A stretch of DNA of 64,000 nucleotides. Source: Lachnospiraceae bacterium. GTDB taxonomy: Bacteria; Bacillota; Clostridia; Lachnospirales; Lachnospiraceae. Below are positions 51,618 to 59,870 of the stretch, one piece after another. The notes beneath the pieces are model-generated. The model saw nothing but the letters and a program-made list of their open reading frames with translations, had not been told where the DNA came from and made no database searches. The stretch lies in the NCBI GenBank assembly GCA_029054245.1, contig JAIDFQ010000043.1, positions 1-64,000 of the forward strand, in the 5' to 3' direction. Position numbers and translations under genes: made by a program. How positions within the stretch are numbered: the first letter of the stretch is position 1; every line of letters starts with the position of its first letter.

Positions 51618-51654
51618 TGCTCAGAACTATGGACACTCCGACCAGTTCTTAGCA
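51618..51654 (+). ncRNA. structured leader of rpsO, candidate S15 autoregulatory element
   Basis: TGCTCAGAACT (51618-51628) pairs with AGTTCTTAGCA (51644-51654), an 11-bp stem with one mismatch and a 15-base loop. It lies between the rpsO promoter and its ribosome binding site (GAAGGAGG). S15 is known to bind structured leaders of its own mRNA in several bacteria; this one is proposed from position and shape only. Confidence 0.45.
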
Positions 51655-51685
51655 TCAGGCGTTTAAAAAAGAAGGAGGAAACACA

Positions 51686-51952
51686 ATGATTTCTAAAGAA
51701 AAGAAAACAGCGATTATGAAAGAATATGCAAGATGTGAAGGTGATACAGGTTCACCGGAGGTACAGATTGCAGTTTTGTCAGCAAGAATCCAGGAGCTTA
51801 CAGAGCATTTGAAAGAGCATCCCAAGGATAATCATTCCAGAAGAGGTATGTTCAAGATGGTAGGTCAGAGACGTGGTCTTCTTAATTATCTGAAAGATAA
51901 AGATATTGAAAGATATCGTGCTTTGATTGAGAAACTGGGACTTAGAAAGTAA
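51686..51952 (+). CDS. rpsO: 30S ribosomal protein S15
   Basis: An 88-residue primary 16S rRNA-binding protein. [50 protein letters not shown] is split across helices 2 and 3, and the ending [12 protein letters not shown] is typical. It sits between its own promoter and a terminator, upstream of pnp, as in most bacteria. Confidence 0.98.
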   Translation: MISKEKKTAIMKEYARCEGDTGSPEVQIAVLSARIQELTEHLKEHPKDNHSRRGMFKMVGQRRGLLNYLKDKDIERYRALIEKLGLRK

Positions 51953-51965
51953 AGATGGCAGTTTT

Positions 51966-52005
51966 AAGGCGGAGCATACCGATTGGTTTTACTCCGCTTT
52001 TTTAT
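51966..52005 (+). terminator. intrinsic terminator between rpsO and pnp
   Basis: GCGGAG (51969-51974) pairs with CTCCGC (51992-51997), followed by six T. The pnp transcript must start after it or by read-through; a distinct pnp promoter is not obvious in the 50 bp that remain. Confidence 0.8.
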
Positions 52006-52055
52006 TTCAAGGAGTCATTTAAAATGACTGGTAAGATAAGAAAAGGAGAGAGAAT

Positions 52056-54146
52056 ATGTACAAGACGTTTTCAATGGAACTTGCAGGTCGTACTCTCAAG
52101 GTAGATATCGACAGAGTGGGCAAGCAGGCAAACGGATGCGCGTTCATGCAATATGGCGATACCACTGTATTGTCGACGGCGACCGCATCAGACAAGCCAA
52201 GGGAGGGAATCGACTTTTTCCCTTTAAGCGTAGAATATGAGGAAAAATTATACGCAGTAGGCAAAATCCCGGGCGGATTCAATAAAAGAGAGGGTAAGGC
52301 TTCTGAAAATGCCATCTTGACAAGCCGTGTCATTGACAGACCTATGCGCCCTTTGTTTCCTAAGGACTACAGAAATGATGTTACTTTAAACAATATGGTT
52401 ATGAGTGTTGATCCTGCGTGCCGCCCGGAACTGGTGGCCATGCTGGGAGCAGCAATCGCAACCTGTATTTCTGATATTCCCTTTGACGGTCCCTGCGCTA
52501 TGACGCAGGTAGGCATGGTGGACAGAGAGCTGGTGATCAATCCTTCCCAGGAACAGTGGAAGAATGGAGATTTAAATCTGACAGTTGCATCCACTTCAGA
52601 GAAAGTTATTATGATCGAAGCAGGTGCAAATGAGATTCCGGAAGAGCAGATGATCGAAGCAATTTATAAGGCACATGAGATCAACCAGACGATTATTGCA
52701 TTCATCAATCAGATTGTAGCAGAAGTCGGTAAACCGAAGCATACGTATACAAGTTGTGCGGTTCCCGAGGAGCTTTTTGCGGCCATCAAAGAAATTGTGC
52801 CCCCTGCTGAGATGGAGGAAGCTGTCTTTACAGATGAAAAGCAGGTACGCGAGGAAAATATTAAGAACATAACGGAAAAGCTGGAAGAGGCATTTGCAGA
52901 AAATGAAGAATGGCTGTCTGTTCTTGGGGAAGCGATTTATCAGTATGAGAAGAAGACTGTGCGTAAAATGATCTTAAAGGATCACAAGCGCCCTGACGGA
53001 CGAGATATTACACAGATTCGTCCCCTTGCAGCAGAGGTTGATATTATTCCCAGGGTGCATGGCTCTGCAATGTTTACCCGCGGACAGACACAGATATGTA
53101 ATGTATGTACGCTGGCGCCCTTGTCTGAGCAGCAGAGGATTGATGGTCTGGATGAAAACGAAGTGAGCAAACGCTATATGCATCATTATAACTTCCCTTC
53201 CTATTCTGTAGGAGAGACAAAGCCTTCAAGAGGACCGGGAAGAAGAGAGATTGGTCACGGTGCATTGGCTGAAAGAGCCTTGATTCCGGTACTTCCTTCT
53301 GAGGAAGAGTTCCCTTATGCGATTCGTACCGTGTCGGAAACCTTTGAGTCCAATGGTTCTACGTCTATGGCATCCACCTGTGCATCCTGTATGTCTCTGA
53401 TGGCTGCAGGCGTACCGATTAAGAAGATGGTTGCAGGTATTTCCTGTGGTCTGGTTACAGGGGATACAGATGATGATTTTGTACTCCTTACGGATATTCA
53501 GGGGCTGGAAGATTTCTTTGGAGATATGGACTTTAAGGTGACAGGTACTACAGAAGGCATTACCGCGATTCAGATGGATATCAAGATTCACGGTCTTACC
53601 AGACCAATCGTGGAGGGAGCGATTGCAAGATGCCGCGAGGCAAGGTTATTCATTATGGATAATTGTATGAAGAAGGCGATTGATGCACCCAGACCAGAAG
53701 TTGGACCTTATGCGCCGAAGATCATCTCCATTTCTATTGATCCTGAAAAGATTGGCGATGTAGTAGGGCAGAGAGGCAAGACCATCAATGAGATTATTGC
53801 ACGTACCGGTGTGAAGATCGATATAACAGATGATGGAAATGTATCTGTATGTGGCACGGATGCGGTCATGATGGACAAGGCAGTAGAATATATCAAGACC
53901 ATTGTCACCGATTACCAGGAGGGACAGATCTTTAAGGGAATCGTGGTGAGCATTAAAGAATTTGGCGCTTTCGTTGAGTTTGCACCCGGCAAGGAGGGAA
54001 TGGTTCACATTTCCAAGATTGCAAAGGAAAGAATCAACCGTGTAGAGGATGTGCTTACTCTTGGCGATAAGGTAACAGTCGTATGCCTTGGCAAAGACAA
54101 GATGGGCAGAATGAGCTTCTCCATGAAAGATGTTGCACAAATCTGA
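52056..54146 (+). CDS. pnp: polynucleotide phosphorylase
   Basis: A 696-residue 3'-5' phosphorolytic exoribonuclease. First RNase PH domain (about 10-140), helical domain, and the second RNase PH domain (about 310-540, RPDGRDITQIRPLAAEVD, then MVAGISCGLVTGD) come in order. A KH domain (GDVVGQRGKTINEIIARTGV) and a C-terminal S1 domain (FKGIVVSIKEFGAFVEFAPGKEG split over its strands) complete it. Full length. Ribosome binding site AAAGGAGAG. Confidence 0.97.
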   Translation: MYKTFSMELAGRTLKVDIDRVGKQANGCAFMQYGDTTVLSTATASDKPREGIDFFPLSVEYEEKLYAVGKIPGGFNKREGKASENAILTSRVIDRPMRPLFPKDYRNDVTLNNMVMSVDPACRPELVAMLGAAIATCISDIPFDGPCAMTQVGMVDRELVINPSQEQWKNGDLNLTVASTSEKVIMIEAGANEIPEEQMIEAIYKAHEINQTIIAFINQIVAEVGKPKHTYTSCAVPEELFAAIKEIVPPAEMEEAVFTDEKQVREENIKNITEKLEEAFAENEEWLSVLGEAIYQYEKKTVRKMILKDHKRPDGRDITQIRPLAAEVDIIPRVHGSAMFTRGQTQICNVCTLAPLSEQQRIDGLDENEVSKRYMHHYNFPSYSVGETKPSRGPGRREIGHGALAERALIPVLPSEEEFPYAIRTVSETFESNGSTSMASTCASCMSLMAAGVPIKKMVAGISCGLVTGDTDDDFVLLTDIQGLEDFFGDMDFKVTGTTEGITAIQMDIKIHGLTRPIVEGAIARCREARLFIMDNCMKKAIDAPRPEVGPYAPKIISISIDPEKIGDVVGQRGKTINEIIARTGVKIDITDDGNVSVCGTDAVMMDKAVEYIKTIVTDYQEGQIFKGIVVSIKEFGAFVEFAPGKEGMVHISKIAKERINRVEDVLTLGDKVTVVCLGKDKMGRMSFSMKDVAQI

Positions 54147-54211
54147 TGTGTGCATATTAAAGATTTTTAAAATCAAATAGCAGACGTCCGCGCTTAGCTG
54201 GATGAAAGATG

Positions 54212-54249
54212 AAAACCGGAATTTCTGTAATAGGAAATTCCGGTTTTTG
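54212..54249 (+). terminator. intrinsic terminator of pnp
   Basis: AAAACCGGAATTTC (54212-54225) pairs with GAAATTCCGGTTTT (54234-54247) over 14 bp, followed by T. Strong hairpin. Confidence 0.85.
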
Positions 54250-54277
54250 GTATATCTTGGACAAATCATCATATATT
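54250..54277 (+). promoter_or_regulatory. candidate sigma-E promoter of the spoIIIA operon
   Basis: CATATATT (54270-54277) matches the sigma-E -10 pattern CATAYAHT. GTATATC (54250-54256), 13 bp upstream, is a partial match to its -35. In Bacillus the spoIIIA operon is transcribed by sigma-E. The leader would be only about 13 bases long, which is tight. Confidence 0.4.
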
Positions 54278-54296
54278 GGGATAAGAGGTGAATGCA

Positions 54297-55262
54297 ATGA
54301 CAAAGAGAGAAGAAATCATACGGATATTTCCTGAAAATATGAAACCAAGATGGGAGCAGGCTCTTTTGCAGGTGGACAAACTACAGGAAATCCGCCTTGG
54401 CATTGGACAGCCGGTCAGGCTTATAACAGCCACAGGGGAGCGGTTCTTGTCGGGAAAAGGAAATGTGGGCAGGGATTGGCAGGATGCATGGTATATGACA
54501 GAGCGGGATATGGAAGCGATTCTAAAGAATATATGCCGTTATTCTATGTACGCGTTTGAAAATGAAATACGGCAGGGATTTCTGACGGTATCGGGCGGGC
54601 ACCGTATTGGAATGGCTGGACAGGTAGTCCTAAACGAAAATGGCATGATTCGGAATATGACACATATCCGTTTCATGAATATCAGAATCTCTCATGAAGT
54701 GATTGGAGCCGCAGATGAGGTCATGCCTTTTCTTTATGAGGAAAATCGTTTTTTGAACACACTCCTTGTATCTCCGCCAGGATGTGGGAAGACCACCCTG
54801 CTTCGGGACATTATCAGACAGGTGTCAGAGGGAAATGCTTATGGAACAGGCAGACAGGTAGGCGTGGTGGACGAGCGGTCAGAAATTGCGGGGAGCTTTA
54901 TGGGGATTCCGCAGAATCATGTAGGTTTTCGCACGGATGTGTTGGACGGAAGTCCTAAGGTACAGGGAATGATGCTTCTGATGCGTTCTATGGCGCCGGC
55001 TGTGGTGGCAGTGGATGAAGTCGGCGGGAAGGAGGATTTAAGGGCACTGCACCAGATTCTGCAAAGTGGGAGCAGTGTGGTTGCGACCATGCATGGGGAT
55101 ACTATGGGGGATGTACAAAGCCATATGAATCATTCAGGTATTCTCTTTCAGAGATACTTATTTCTTGAAAAGCAAAAAGGAGTCTGCCAGATCAGGGAAA
55201 TTTATGATCAGAATCAAAAGAGGATAATTGGTGTAAGGGGTGAAGGGAAATGCTCCGCGTAG
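54297..55262 (+). CDS. spoIIIAA: stage III sporulation protein AA (ATPase)
   Basis: A 321-residue ATPase related to type II/IV secretion ATPases. Walker A GCGKTT is at residues 162-167 (SPPGCGKTTLLRDII), and Walker B/DE in AVDEVGGKEDL. The N-terminal part has the family's IRLGIGQPVRLIT and FENEIRQGFLTVSGGHRIG. It powers or assembles the SpoIIIA-SpoIIQ channel between mother cell and forespore. The ATG at 54297 has AGAGGTG six bases upstream. First of eight consecutive spoIIIA genes. Confidence 0.96.
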   Translation: MTKREEIIRIFPENMKPRWEQALLQVDKLQEIRLGIGQPVRLITATGERFLSGKGNVGRDWQDAWYMTERDMEAILKNICRYSMYAFENEIRQGFLTVSGGHRIGMAGQVVLNENGMIRNMTHIRFMNIRISHEVIGAADEVMPFLYEENRFLNTLLVSPPGCGKTTLLRDIIRQVSEGNAYGTGRQVGVVDERSEIAGSFMGIPQNHVGFRTDVLDGSPKVQGMMLLMRSMAPAVVAVDEVGGKEDLRALHQILQSGSSVVATMHGDTMGDVQSHMNHSGILFQRYLFLEKQKGVCQIREIYDQNQKRIIGVRGEGKCSA

Positions 55263-55765
55263 CAGGATGTATACTGGCGGTCATTGGATGTGCCGGCTTT
55301 GCAGGAAATATATGTATAGAAGCGGCGAAGCGTCTTTTGCTGCTGAAAAAAATAAAGAGTATTTATGAGACCATGAAATATTATATCTCTTATCAAAAGG
55401 CAACCATACCGGAGACCTTACGGAAACTGGCGGAGAAAGAGAATGAACCGTTTGCGGCAGCTTTTGCGCAAATTGATGAAAGGGTATGCGTAAAAGGAGA
55501 AAATCTTCCGTCAGCGTGGAAGAACTGTATGGGAAAGGTTTTGGAAGAGCTTCCTTTGACAAAAGCAGAGAGGAGGCTGATTATGGACTTTCCGAACAGC
55601 CTGGGGTTTATGGAGGAAAATGCACAGGCGGGAGCATTAGACGAACTGCTTAGGGAAATCAATTTACATATTGAGGAAATTGAAAAGGAACACAAGAGTA
55701 AGAATAAAATGATCATGAGTCTTGGAGTGGCAGCTGGAGTATTGATATCCATTCTGCTTCTGTAG
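55250..55765 (+). CDS. spoIIIAB: stage III sporulation protein AB
   Basis: A 171-residue protein resembling type II secretion GspF components. An N-terminal membrane segment (about 2-22) is followed by cytoplasmic helices (YISYQKATIPETLRKLAEKE) and a C-terminal membrane helix (MIMSLGVAAGVLISILLL). It overlaps spoIIIAA by 13 bases and is part of the channel complex. Confidence 0.93.
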   Translation: MLRVAGCILAVIGCAGFAGNICIEAAKRLLLLKKIKSIYETMKYYISYQKATIPETLRKLAEKENEPFAAAFAQIDERVCVKGENLPSAWKNCMGKVLEELPLTKAERRLIMDFPNSLGFMEENAQAGALDELLREINLHIEEIEKEHKSKNKMIMSLGVAAGVLISILLL

Positions 55766-55785
55766 CGAAATTACATGGAGGGAAT

Positions 55786-55980
55786 ATGGAGGTAAGTCTG
55801 ATTTTTAAAATAGCGGCAGTTGGCATTCTGATAACCATTTTAAGTCAGATCTTAAAACACAGCGGAAGGGAAGAGCATGCTTTTCTGATTTCTCTGGCAG
55901 GATTGATTTTGGTGCTCACGTGGATTCTGCCGTATATTTATGATTTGTTTGTTATGATACAGGATTTGTTTGGCTTATAG
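55786..55980 (+). CDS. spoIIIAC: stage III sporulation protein AC
   Basis: A 64-residue membrane protein with two helices (about 5-22 and 32-58). ILSQILKHSGREEHAFLISL between and into the second helix is the conserved family segment. Size is normal for SpoIIIAC. Confidence 0.94.
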   Translation: MEVSLIFKIAAVGILITILSQILKHSGREEHAFLISLAGLILVLTWILPYIYDLFVMIQDLFGL

Positions 55981-56000
55981 TAGAAGAAATGGAGATTATC

Positions 56001-56387
56001 ATGGAGATTGTAAAAATCGGAGTACTTGGCGTGGCAGGGGTGATGCTGGCCCTGCAGTTTAAGTCGAACCGGCCAGAATATGGATTTTATATAGGAGCGG
56101 CGATTTGTCTTTTGATTTTTACGTTTTCCATAAGCGGTCTGGAAGCGCTTTTGGGAAGGGTGAAAGAGCTCCAGAACTATTTAAGCGGAAGCGGGGATTA
56201 CATTGGATTTTTATTTAAAGCGGTTGGGATAACGTATGTTTGTGAATTTTGTGCATCCATCTGCAAGGATGCCGGGTATGGTGCAGTTGCAGGTCAGATT
56301 GAAATTTTTGGCAAACTTTCCGTATTGCTTATGGGTATTCCTGTTCTTACAGCAGTCATTGAAAACATCAACGCAATAGCAGGATGA
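56001..56387 (+). CDS. spoIIIAD: stage III sporulation protein AD
   Basis: A 128-residue membrane protein with three to four helices (GVLGVAGVMLALQFKSNRP, FYIGAAICLLIFTFSISG, and the C-terminal LLMGIPVLTAVIENINAIAG). The start at 56001 has GGAG six bases upstream; ATG at 55989 in the same frame is the alternative. Family and operon position agree with SpoIIIAD. Confidence 0.92.
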   Translation: MEIVKIGVLGVAGVMLALQFKSNRPEYGFYIGAAICLLIFTFSISGLEALLGRVKELQNYLSGSGDYIGFLFKAVGITYVCEFCASICKDAGYGAVAGQIEIFGKLSVLLMGIPVLTAVIENINAIAG

Positions 56388-56397
56388 GGAAGAGATA

Positions 56398-57561
56398 ATG
56401 AATAGGGTCAAAATCATGATTTTCCTTCTTATGGGAATGATATTTTTTTTTATTTTTCCTCCCATGCAGGTAAATGCCAGTGAATATACGGATGCGGCAT
56501 CAGAGTTTGATTACATAGACAGCTGGCTTTCATCAAATGAGCTAGATGCCATTAATGAAGGAATGGACAGCCTTTTCCCAGGAATAGAGGTTGATGCAAA
56601 GCAGCTTCTTTCGATGATTATGAACGGTCAGGCGCTGGAGGCATTTAAAATGCTTACTGGTCAGATAAAGGAGAGTTTACAGGGAGAATTGTCAGGACTA
56701 AGACAGGTTTTTCTTTATATTCTGGTACTGGGGGTGGTATCAGCGCTCTTTTCAGAATTTTCAGATTTGTTTGCAGGGCAGCAGATGGCACAGGCAGGGT
56801 TTTATTTCCTCTATCTTTTTCTTATGGTTATTTTGACGAAGGTATTTCTTTTTGTATCTGAAATCGCTTCTGAGACTATGGAAAGTATTGTGCTGTTCGT
56901 GAAGCTGTTCATCCCTACTTATAGTATTGTGGTTGGGACAGCCCAGGGAACGGCATCGGGGGTCTATTATTATCAGCTGATGCTGATGGTTGCATATCTG
57001 GTGGAAGGGTTTTTAAATGCCGTGTTGATACCGTTTATTTACAGCTATGTCATGCTGGCGCTTTTAAACGGATTGTGGACAGAGGAGAAGCTGACATTAT
57101 TGCTTGATTTTATTGAAAAAGGGATTTCACTGGCGCTCAAGATTGCCATGGGTGCCGTCACAGGGCTTAGTCTGGTGCAGGCGGTGATCGTGCCGGTGGC
57201 TTCCGGTCTTAAGATTTCCGCTATGCGAAAAGCAATTTCTGCCATTCCGGGCATAGGAGGGGTGACAGAAGGGGTGGCGGAGCTGGTTTTAGGTTCAGCG
57301 GTCCTAATTAAGAACAGTATGGGTGTGCTTTTGCTGGTTTTGTTATTTGGCGCATGTCTTATGCCGCTATTAAAGATATTGATTGTAACGGGAGCCGTGA
57401 AGCTTGGAGCAGCCGTTACAGGAATCGTTAGTGATAAGAGGGTATCGTTATGTGCAGACCGAGTGGGAGGGGGATGTCTTCTGCTTTTAAGATGTGTGTT
57501 TACTTCTGTTATTTTATTTATCATTGTTATTGCGGTGGTATCTTACACGGTTTCATTTTAG
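56398..57561 (+). CDS. spoIIIAE: stage III sporulation protein AE
   Basis: A 387-residue polytopic membrane protein. A signal sequence (about 4-24) precedes an external region (YIDSWLSSNELDAINEGMDS) and six to seven helices. AIPGIGGVTEGVAELVLGSAVL near residue 285 is the conserved core. It is a main membrane part of the SpoIIIA channel. Confidence 0.95.
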   Translation: MNRVKIMIFLLMGMIFFFIFPPMQVNASEYTDAASEFDYIDSWLSSNELDAINEGMDSLFPGIEVDAKQLLSMIMNGQALEAFKMLTGQIKESLQGELSGLRQVFLYILVLGVVSALFSEFSDLFAGQQMAQAGFYFLYLFLMVILTKVFLFVSEIASETMESIVLFVKLFIPTYSIVVGTAQGTASGVYYYQLMLMVAYLVEGFLNAVLIPFIYSYVMLALLNGLWTEEKLTLLLDFIEKGISLALKIAMGAVTGLSLVQAVIVPVASGLKISAMRKAISAIPGIGGVTEGVAELVLGSAVLIKNSMGVLLLVLLFGACLMPLLKILIVTGAVKLGAAVTGIVSDKRVSLCADRVGGGCLLLLRCVFTSVILFIIVIAVVSYTVSF

Positions 57562-57571
57562 GAGGCGGAAG

Positions 57572-58129
57572 ATGGTTGGGGTAATTAAGGAAATATGTAT
57601 TTTTATCATCATAGCCCAGGCAGTCCTATTTTTCGTGCCAGGTAAAGTATATGTCAAATATGTCAGGATCTTAGTCGGAATCATTATGATTCTGCGTATG
57701 ACAGAGCCTATCTTTGCGGTTGTCCTTGATGATGAAAAACAACAGGAGATACAAGGAAGGATACAAATGCTGGAAACTAAGATAGAGGCGGAAAGTAAAA
57801 AAATGGAAGTGGAAGAAAATGATGCAGGAATCTATGAAAGTATTGAAAAGGAGTTAAAATCGCGGCTTGCGCATTGTGAAAGTGAGTATGAGATTGTGAG
57901 TGTTAACTTTTCGGAAGATATCTATTCCGGTGCGGAATATAGCGGTACAGGGGAACTTATTATAACAGTTTCAGAAAAAAGAGGATCATCAAAAGAGGCG
58001 ATCCGAATCGAACCTGTGATAATAGGAGAGAGGGAAGAATCTGATTTTAGAGGGGAAGAAGAACTTAAGAACATGTATGGAAGTTGTATCGGGGTGGACG
58101 CCGACAGAATCAGAATCGTTTTCTATTAA
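57572..58129 (+). CDS. spoIIIAF: stage III sporulation protein AF
   Basis: A 185-residue protein with two N-terminal membrane helices (about 5-22 and 31-51) and a soluble ring-building-like domain (about 60-185). The start at 57572 has GGAGGCGG upstream. EPVIIGEREESDF and the end MYGSCIGVDADRIRIVFY are typical of the family's C-terminal part. Confidence 0.92.
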   Translation: MVGVIKEICIFIIIAQAVLFFVPGKVYVKYVRILVGIIMILRMTEPIFAVVLDDEKQQEIQGRIQMLETKIEAESKKMEVEENDAGIYESIEKELKSRLAHCESEYEIVSVNFSEDIYSGAEYSGTGELIITVSEKRGSSKEAIRIEPVIIGEREESDFRGEEELKNMYGSCIGVDADRIRIVFY

Positions 58130-58142
58130 TAATCTATATCAG

Positions 58143-58829
58143 ATGAGGCAGATGGCACAAGGCAAGGAAAGGCATGGTTATGATATGCAGGAAAAAGGCA
58201 GCGAAAAAAAATTTAGATTGAAGTTTACGAAGGATCAATTTTTGATCGTGCTTCTTATGGGAATACTGCTTATGGTAATTGTCTGGCCGGTAGAAGACAA
58301 AAATAAAAAAACGGAGACAAAGTCCGGTCAATGGGACAGTGAAAGTGCTATACTGAATCAACAATCCAATCTCATTCAAAGTTCTGGTACAGGACAGAGT
58401 GTCACTCAGGAGGAGGATGCACTGCTTTTCTATGCATCCTGCCTGGAAAGATCCTTAGAAGAGCTGCTTGGCACCATGGATGGAGTGGGGAAAGTCAGAG
58501 TCATGGTCACCCTGGCAAGCTCGGGCGAGGCTGTTGTGGAAAAGGATGTGAATACAGTCAGGCAAGGAACGACGGAGGTTGATTCTGCTGGTGGAAGCAG
58601 GAACACAACAAACATCAACGATAGCGAGGAGACTATTTATCAGGATGGGCAGCAGGGAAACGGCGCCCCTTACGTAAAAAAAGTTTTATCGCCCCGGGTG
58701 GAAGGTGTTGTGGTGTCAGCCCAGGGAGGAGGAAATGCCAATACTGTACAAAATATAACAGAAGCAATTCAGGCATTATTTGGAATTGACGCACATAAAA
58801 TTAAAGTAGTTAAAATGATATCACAGTAA
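58143..58829 (+). CDS. spoIIIAG: stage III sporulation protein AG
   Basis: A 228-residue ring-forming channel protein. A membrane helix (FLIVLLMGILLMVIVWPV, about 37-54) precedes an external domain with the ring-building motif (LEELLGTMDGVGKVRVMVTL) and the conserved VEGVVVSAQGGGNANTVQNI. In Bacillus it forms a 30-subunit ring. The start is uncertain: ATG at 58143 has no ribosome binding site, while ATG at 58185 has AAGGAAAGG 14 bases upstream. Confidence 0.9.
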   Translation: MRQMAQGKERHGYDMQEKGSEKKFRLKFTKDQFLIVLLMGILLMVIVWPVEDKNKKTETKSGQWDSESAILNQQSNLIQSSGTGQSVTQEEDALLFYASCLERSLEELLGTMDGVGKVRVMVTLASSGEAVVEKDVNTVRQGTTEVDSAGGSRNTTNINDSEETIYQDGQQGNGAPYVKKVLSPRVEGVVVSAQGGGNANTVQNITEAIQALFGIDAHKIKVVKMISQ

Positions 58830-58844
58830 GAAGGAGAAACGGAT

Positions 58845-59591
58845 TTGAAAAATATGGTGAAGAAGAATCAGATTATGATTACGGCGCTGGCAATCATGAT
58901 TGCAGTTGCAGGATACCTGAATTTTGCCGGCAGCAGAATTACGGAAGAGGAGATTATGACGGCAGGATCTGATACAGTCGTTGCGGATGAACAGTCTGTT
59001 GCGGAAACGGATGTGGCATCATTATTTGAAATATCTGATGAGGACATGGAACAGGCAGTATACGGTGAGATTGAAAGTCTGGATTCTGATGTAGTGCTTC
59101 AGCAGGAAAATTATCTGGATGAGACGATGGACGAAGTGATGGCAGAGAATATGCCGGTGGATGTGGCACAGGGCGTAGACAATCAGCTTTCAGAAGGAGA
59201 AACCCCGGGAGAGGCAGTATTTACATCCTCAGCAAGTTTAAATACGCTTTCAGGGGCAAGACTATTAAAAGAACAGACCAGAGCCAAAAATAAGGAAACG
59301 CTGCTGGAAATCATCAATAATGTAAATATCAGTGAGGAACAGAAGCAGGAAGCAGTGGATAATATGATTGCGATAACAGATGTGGCAGAAAAAGAAACAG
59401 CAGCAGAAATCCTATTAGAGAGCAAAGGGTTTGATGATGTGGTGGTGAGTATAACAGACAGTACGGTTGATGTTGTGGTAAATGCGGCGGAACTTACGGA
59501 AGCACAACGTGCACAGATAGAGGATATCGTTATCCGTAAAACCGGTGTGTCGGCGGATTCCATCATTATCAGTACTTTAACGGACAACTAA
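58845..59591 (+). CDS. spoIIIAH: stage III sporulation protein AH
   Basis: A 248-residue protein with one N-terminal membrane helix (about 9-26) and an external YscJ/FliF-like ring-building domain (about 140-245: REQ-type helix, ETAAEILLESKGFDDVVVSI, DTVDVVV-like strand). It meets SpoIIQ from the forespore side. The gene starts with TTG at 58845 because AAGGAG is eight bases before it; ATG at 58854 is too far. Last gene of the operon. Confidence 0.93.
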   Translation: MKNMVKKNQIMITALAIMIAVAGYLNFAGSRITEEEIMTAGSDTVVADEQSVAETDVASLFEISDEDMEQAVYGEIESLDSDVVLQQENYLDETMDEVMAENMPVDVAQGVDNQLSEGETPGEAVFTSSASLNTLSGARLLKEQTRAKNKETLLEIINNVNISEEQKQEAVDNMIAITDVAEKETAAEILLESKGFDDVVVSITDSTVDVVVNAAELTEAQRAQIEDIVIRKTGVSADSIIISTLTDN

Positions 59592-59622
59592 GAATAAATA
59601 GATGCTATATTTTAAAAAATGT

Positions 59623-59695
59623 GGTATCCTATTACAGGAGTATACGGGGAGCACCTGATGGATGTGTTTTAATGTCATAAAAAGAAAGGGATACC
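59623..59695 (+). promoter_or_regulatory. long-range repeat that could mask the leader ORF's ribosome binding site
   Basis: GGTATCC (59623-59629) is complementary to GGATACC (59689-59695). The right arm overlaps AAAGAAAGGG, the ribosome binding site of the 17-codon ORF at 59699. The pairing is short and the loop long, so this is tentative. Confidence 0.3.
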
Positions 59696-59698
59696 CTG

Positions 59699-59752
59699 AT
59701 GAAAAGAGCTTTCAATTTGTTTGGGCAGTGTGGGAACAGGGATCGAAGATGA
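59699..59752 (+). CDS. possible 17-residue leader peptide upstream of prfC
   Basis: ATG at 59699 is preceded by AAAGAAAGGG at good distance and opens a frame encoding MKRAFNLFGQCGNRDRR, then TGA. It ends inside the 5' arm region of the folded leader before prfC. Leader peptides of this size often couple ribosome position to RNA folding. There is no direct evidence of translation. Confidence 0.35.
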   Translation: MKRAFNLFGQCGNRDRR

Positions 59753-59814
59753 TACGGTTTATGGCTAAACCAGGAACAGGCATATGATCCGTGACAATAT
59801 AGACCACTGTTCCC
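59732..59814 (+). ncRNA. structured mRNA leader before prfC
   Basis: Three nested stems can form. P1 is GGGAACAG (59732-59739) with CTGTTCCC (59807-59814). P2 is GGATC (59740-59744) with GATCC (59786-59790). P3 is GGTTTA (59756-59761), loop TGGC, TAAACC (59766-59771). P2 stacks directly on P1 on the 5' side. The 280-bp gap between spoIIIAH and prfC has no gene, and I do not recognise the fold as a known riboswitch. Confidence 0.45.
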
Positions 59815-59870
59815 CTATGCTCTAAGATCAGTTCTTTAAGATACAATAGAATTATTTGGAGGAAGAATAC

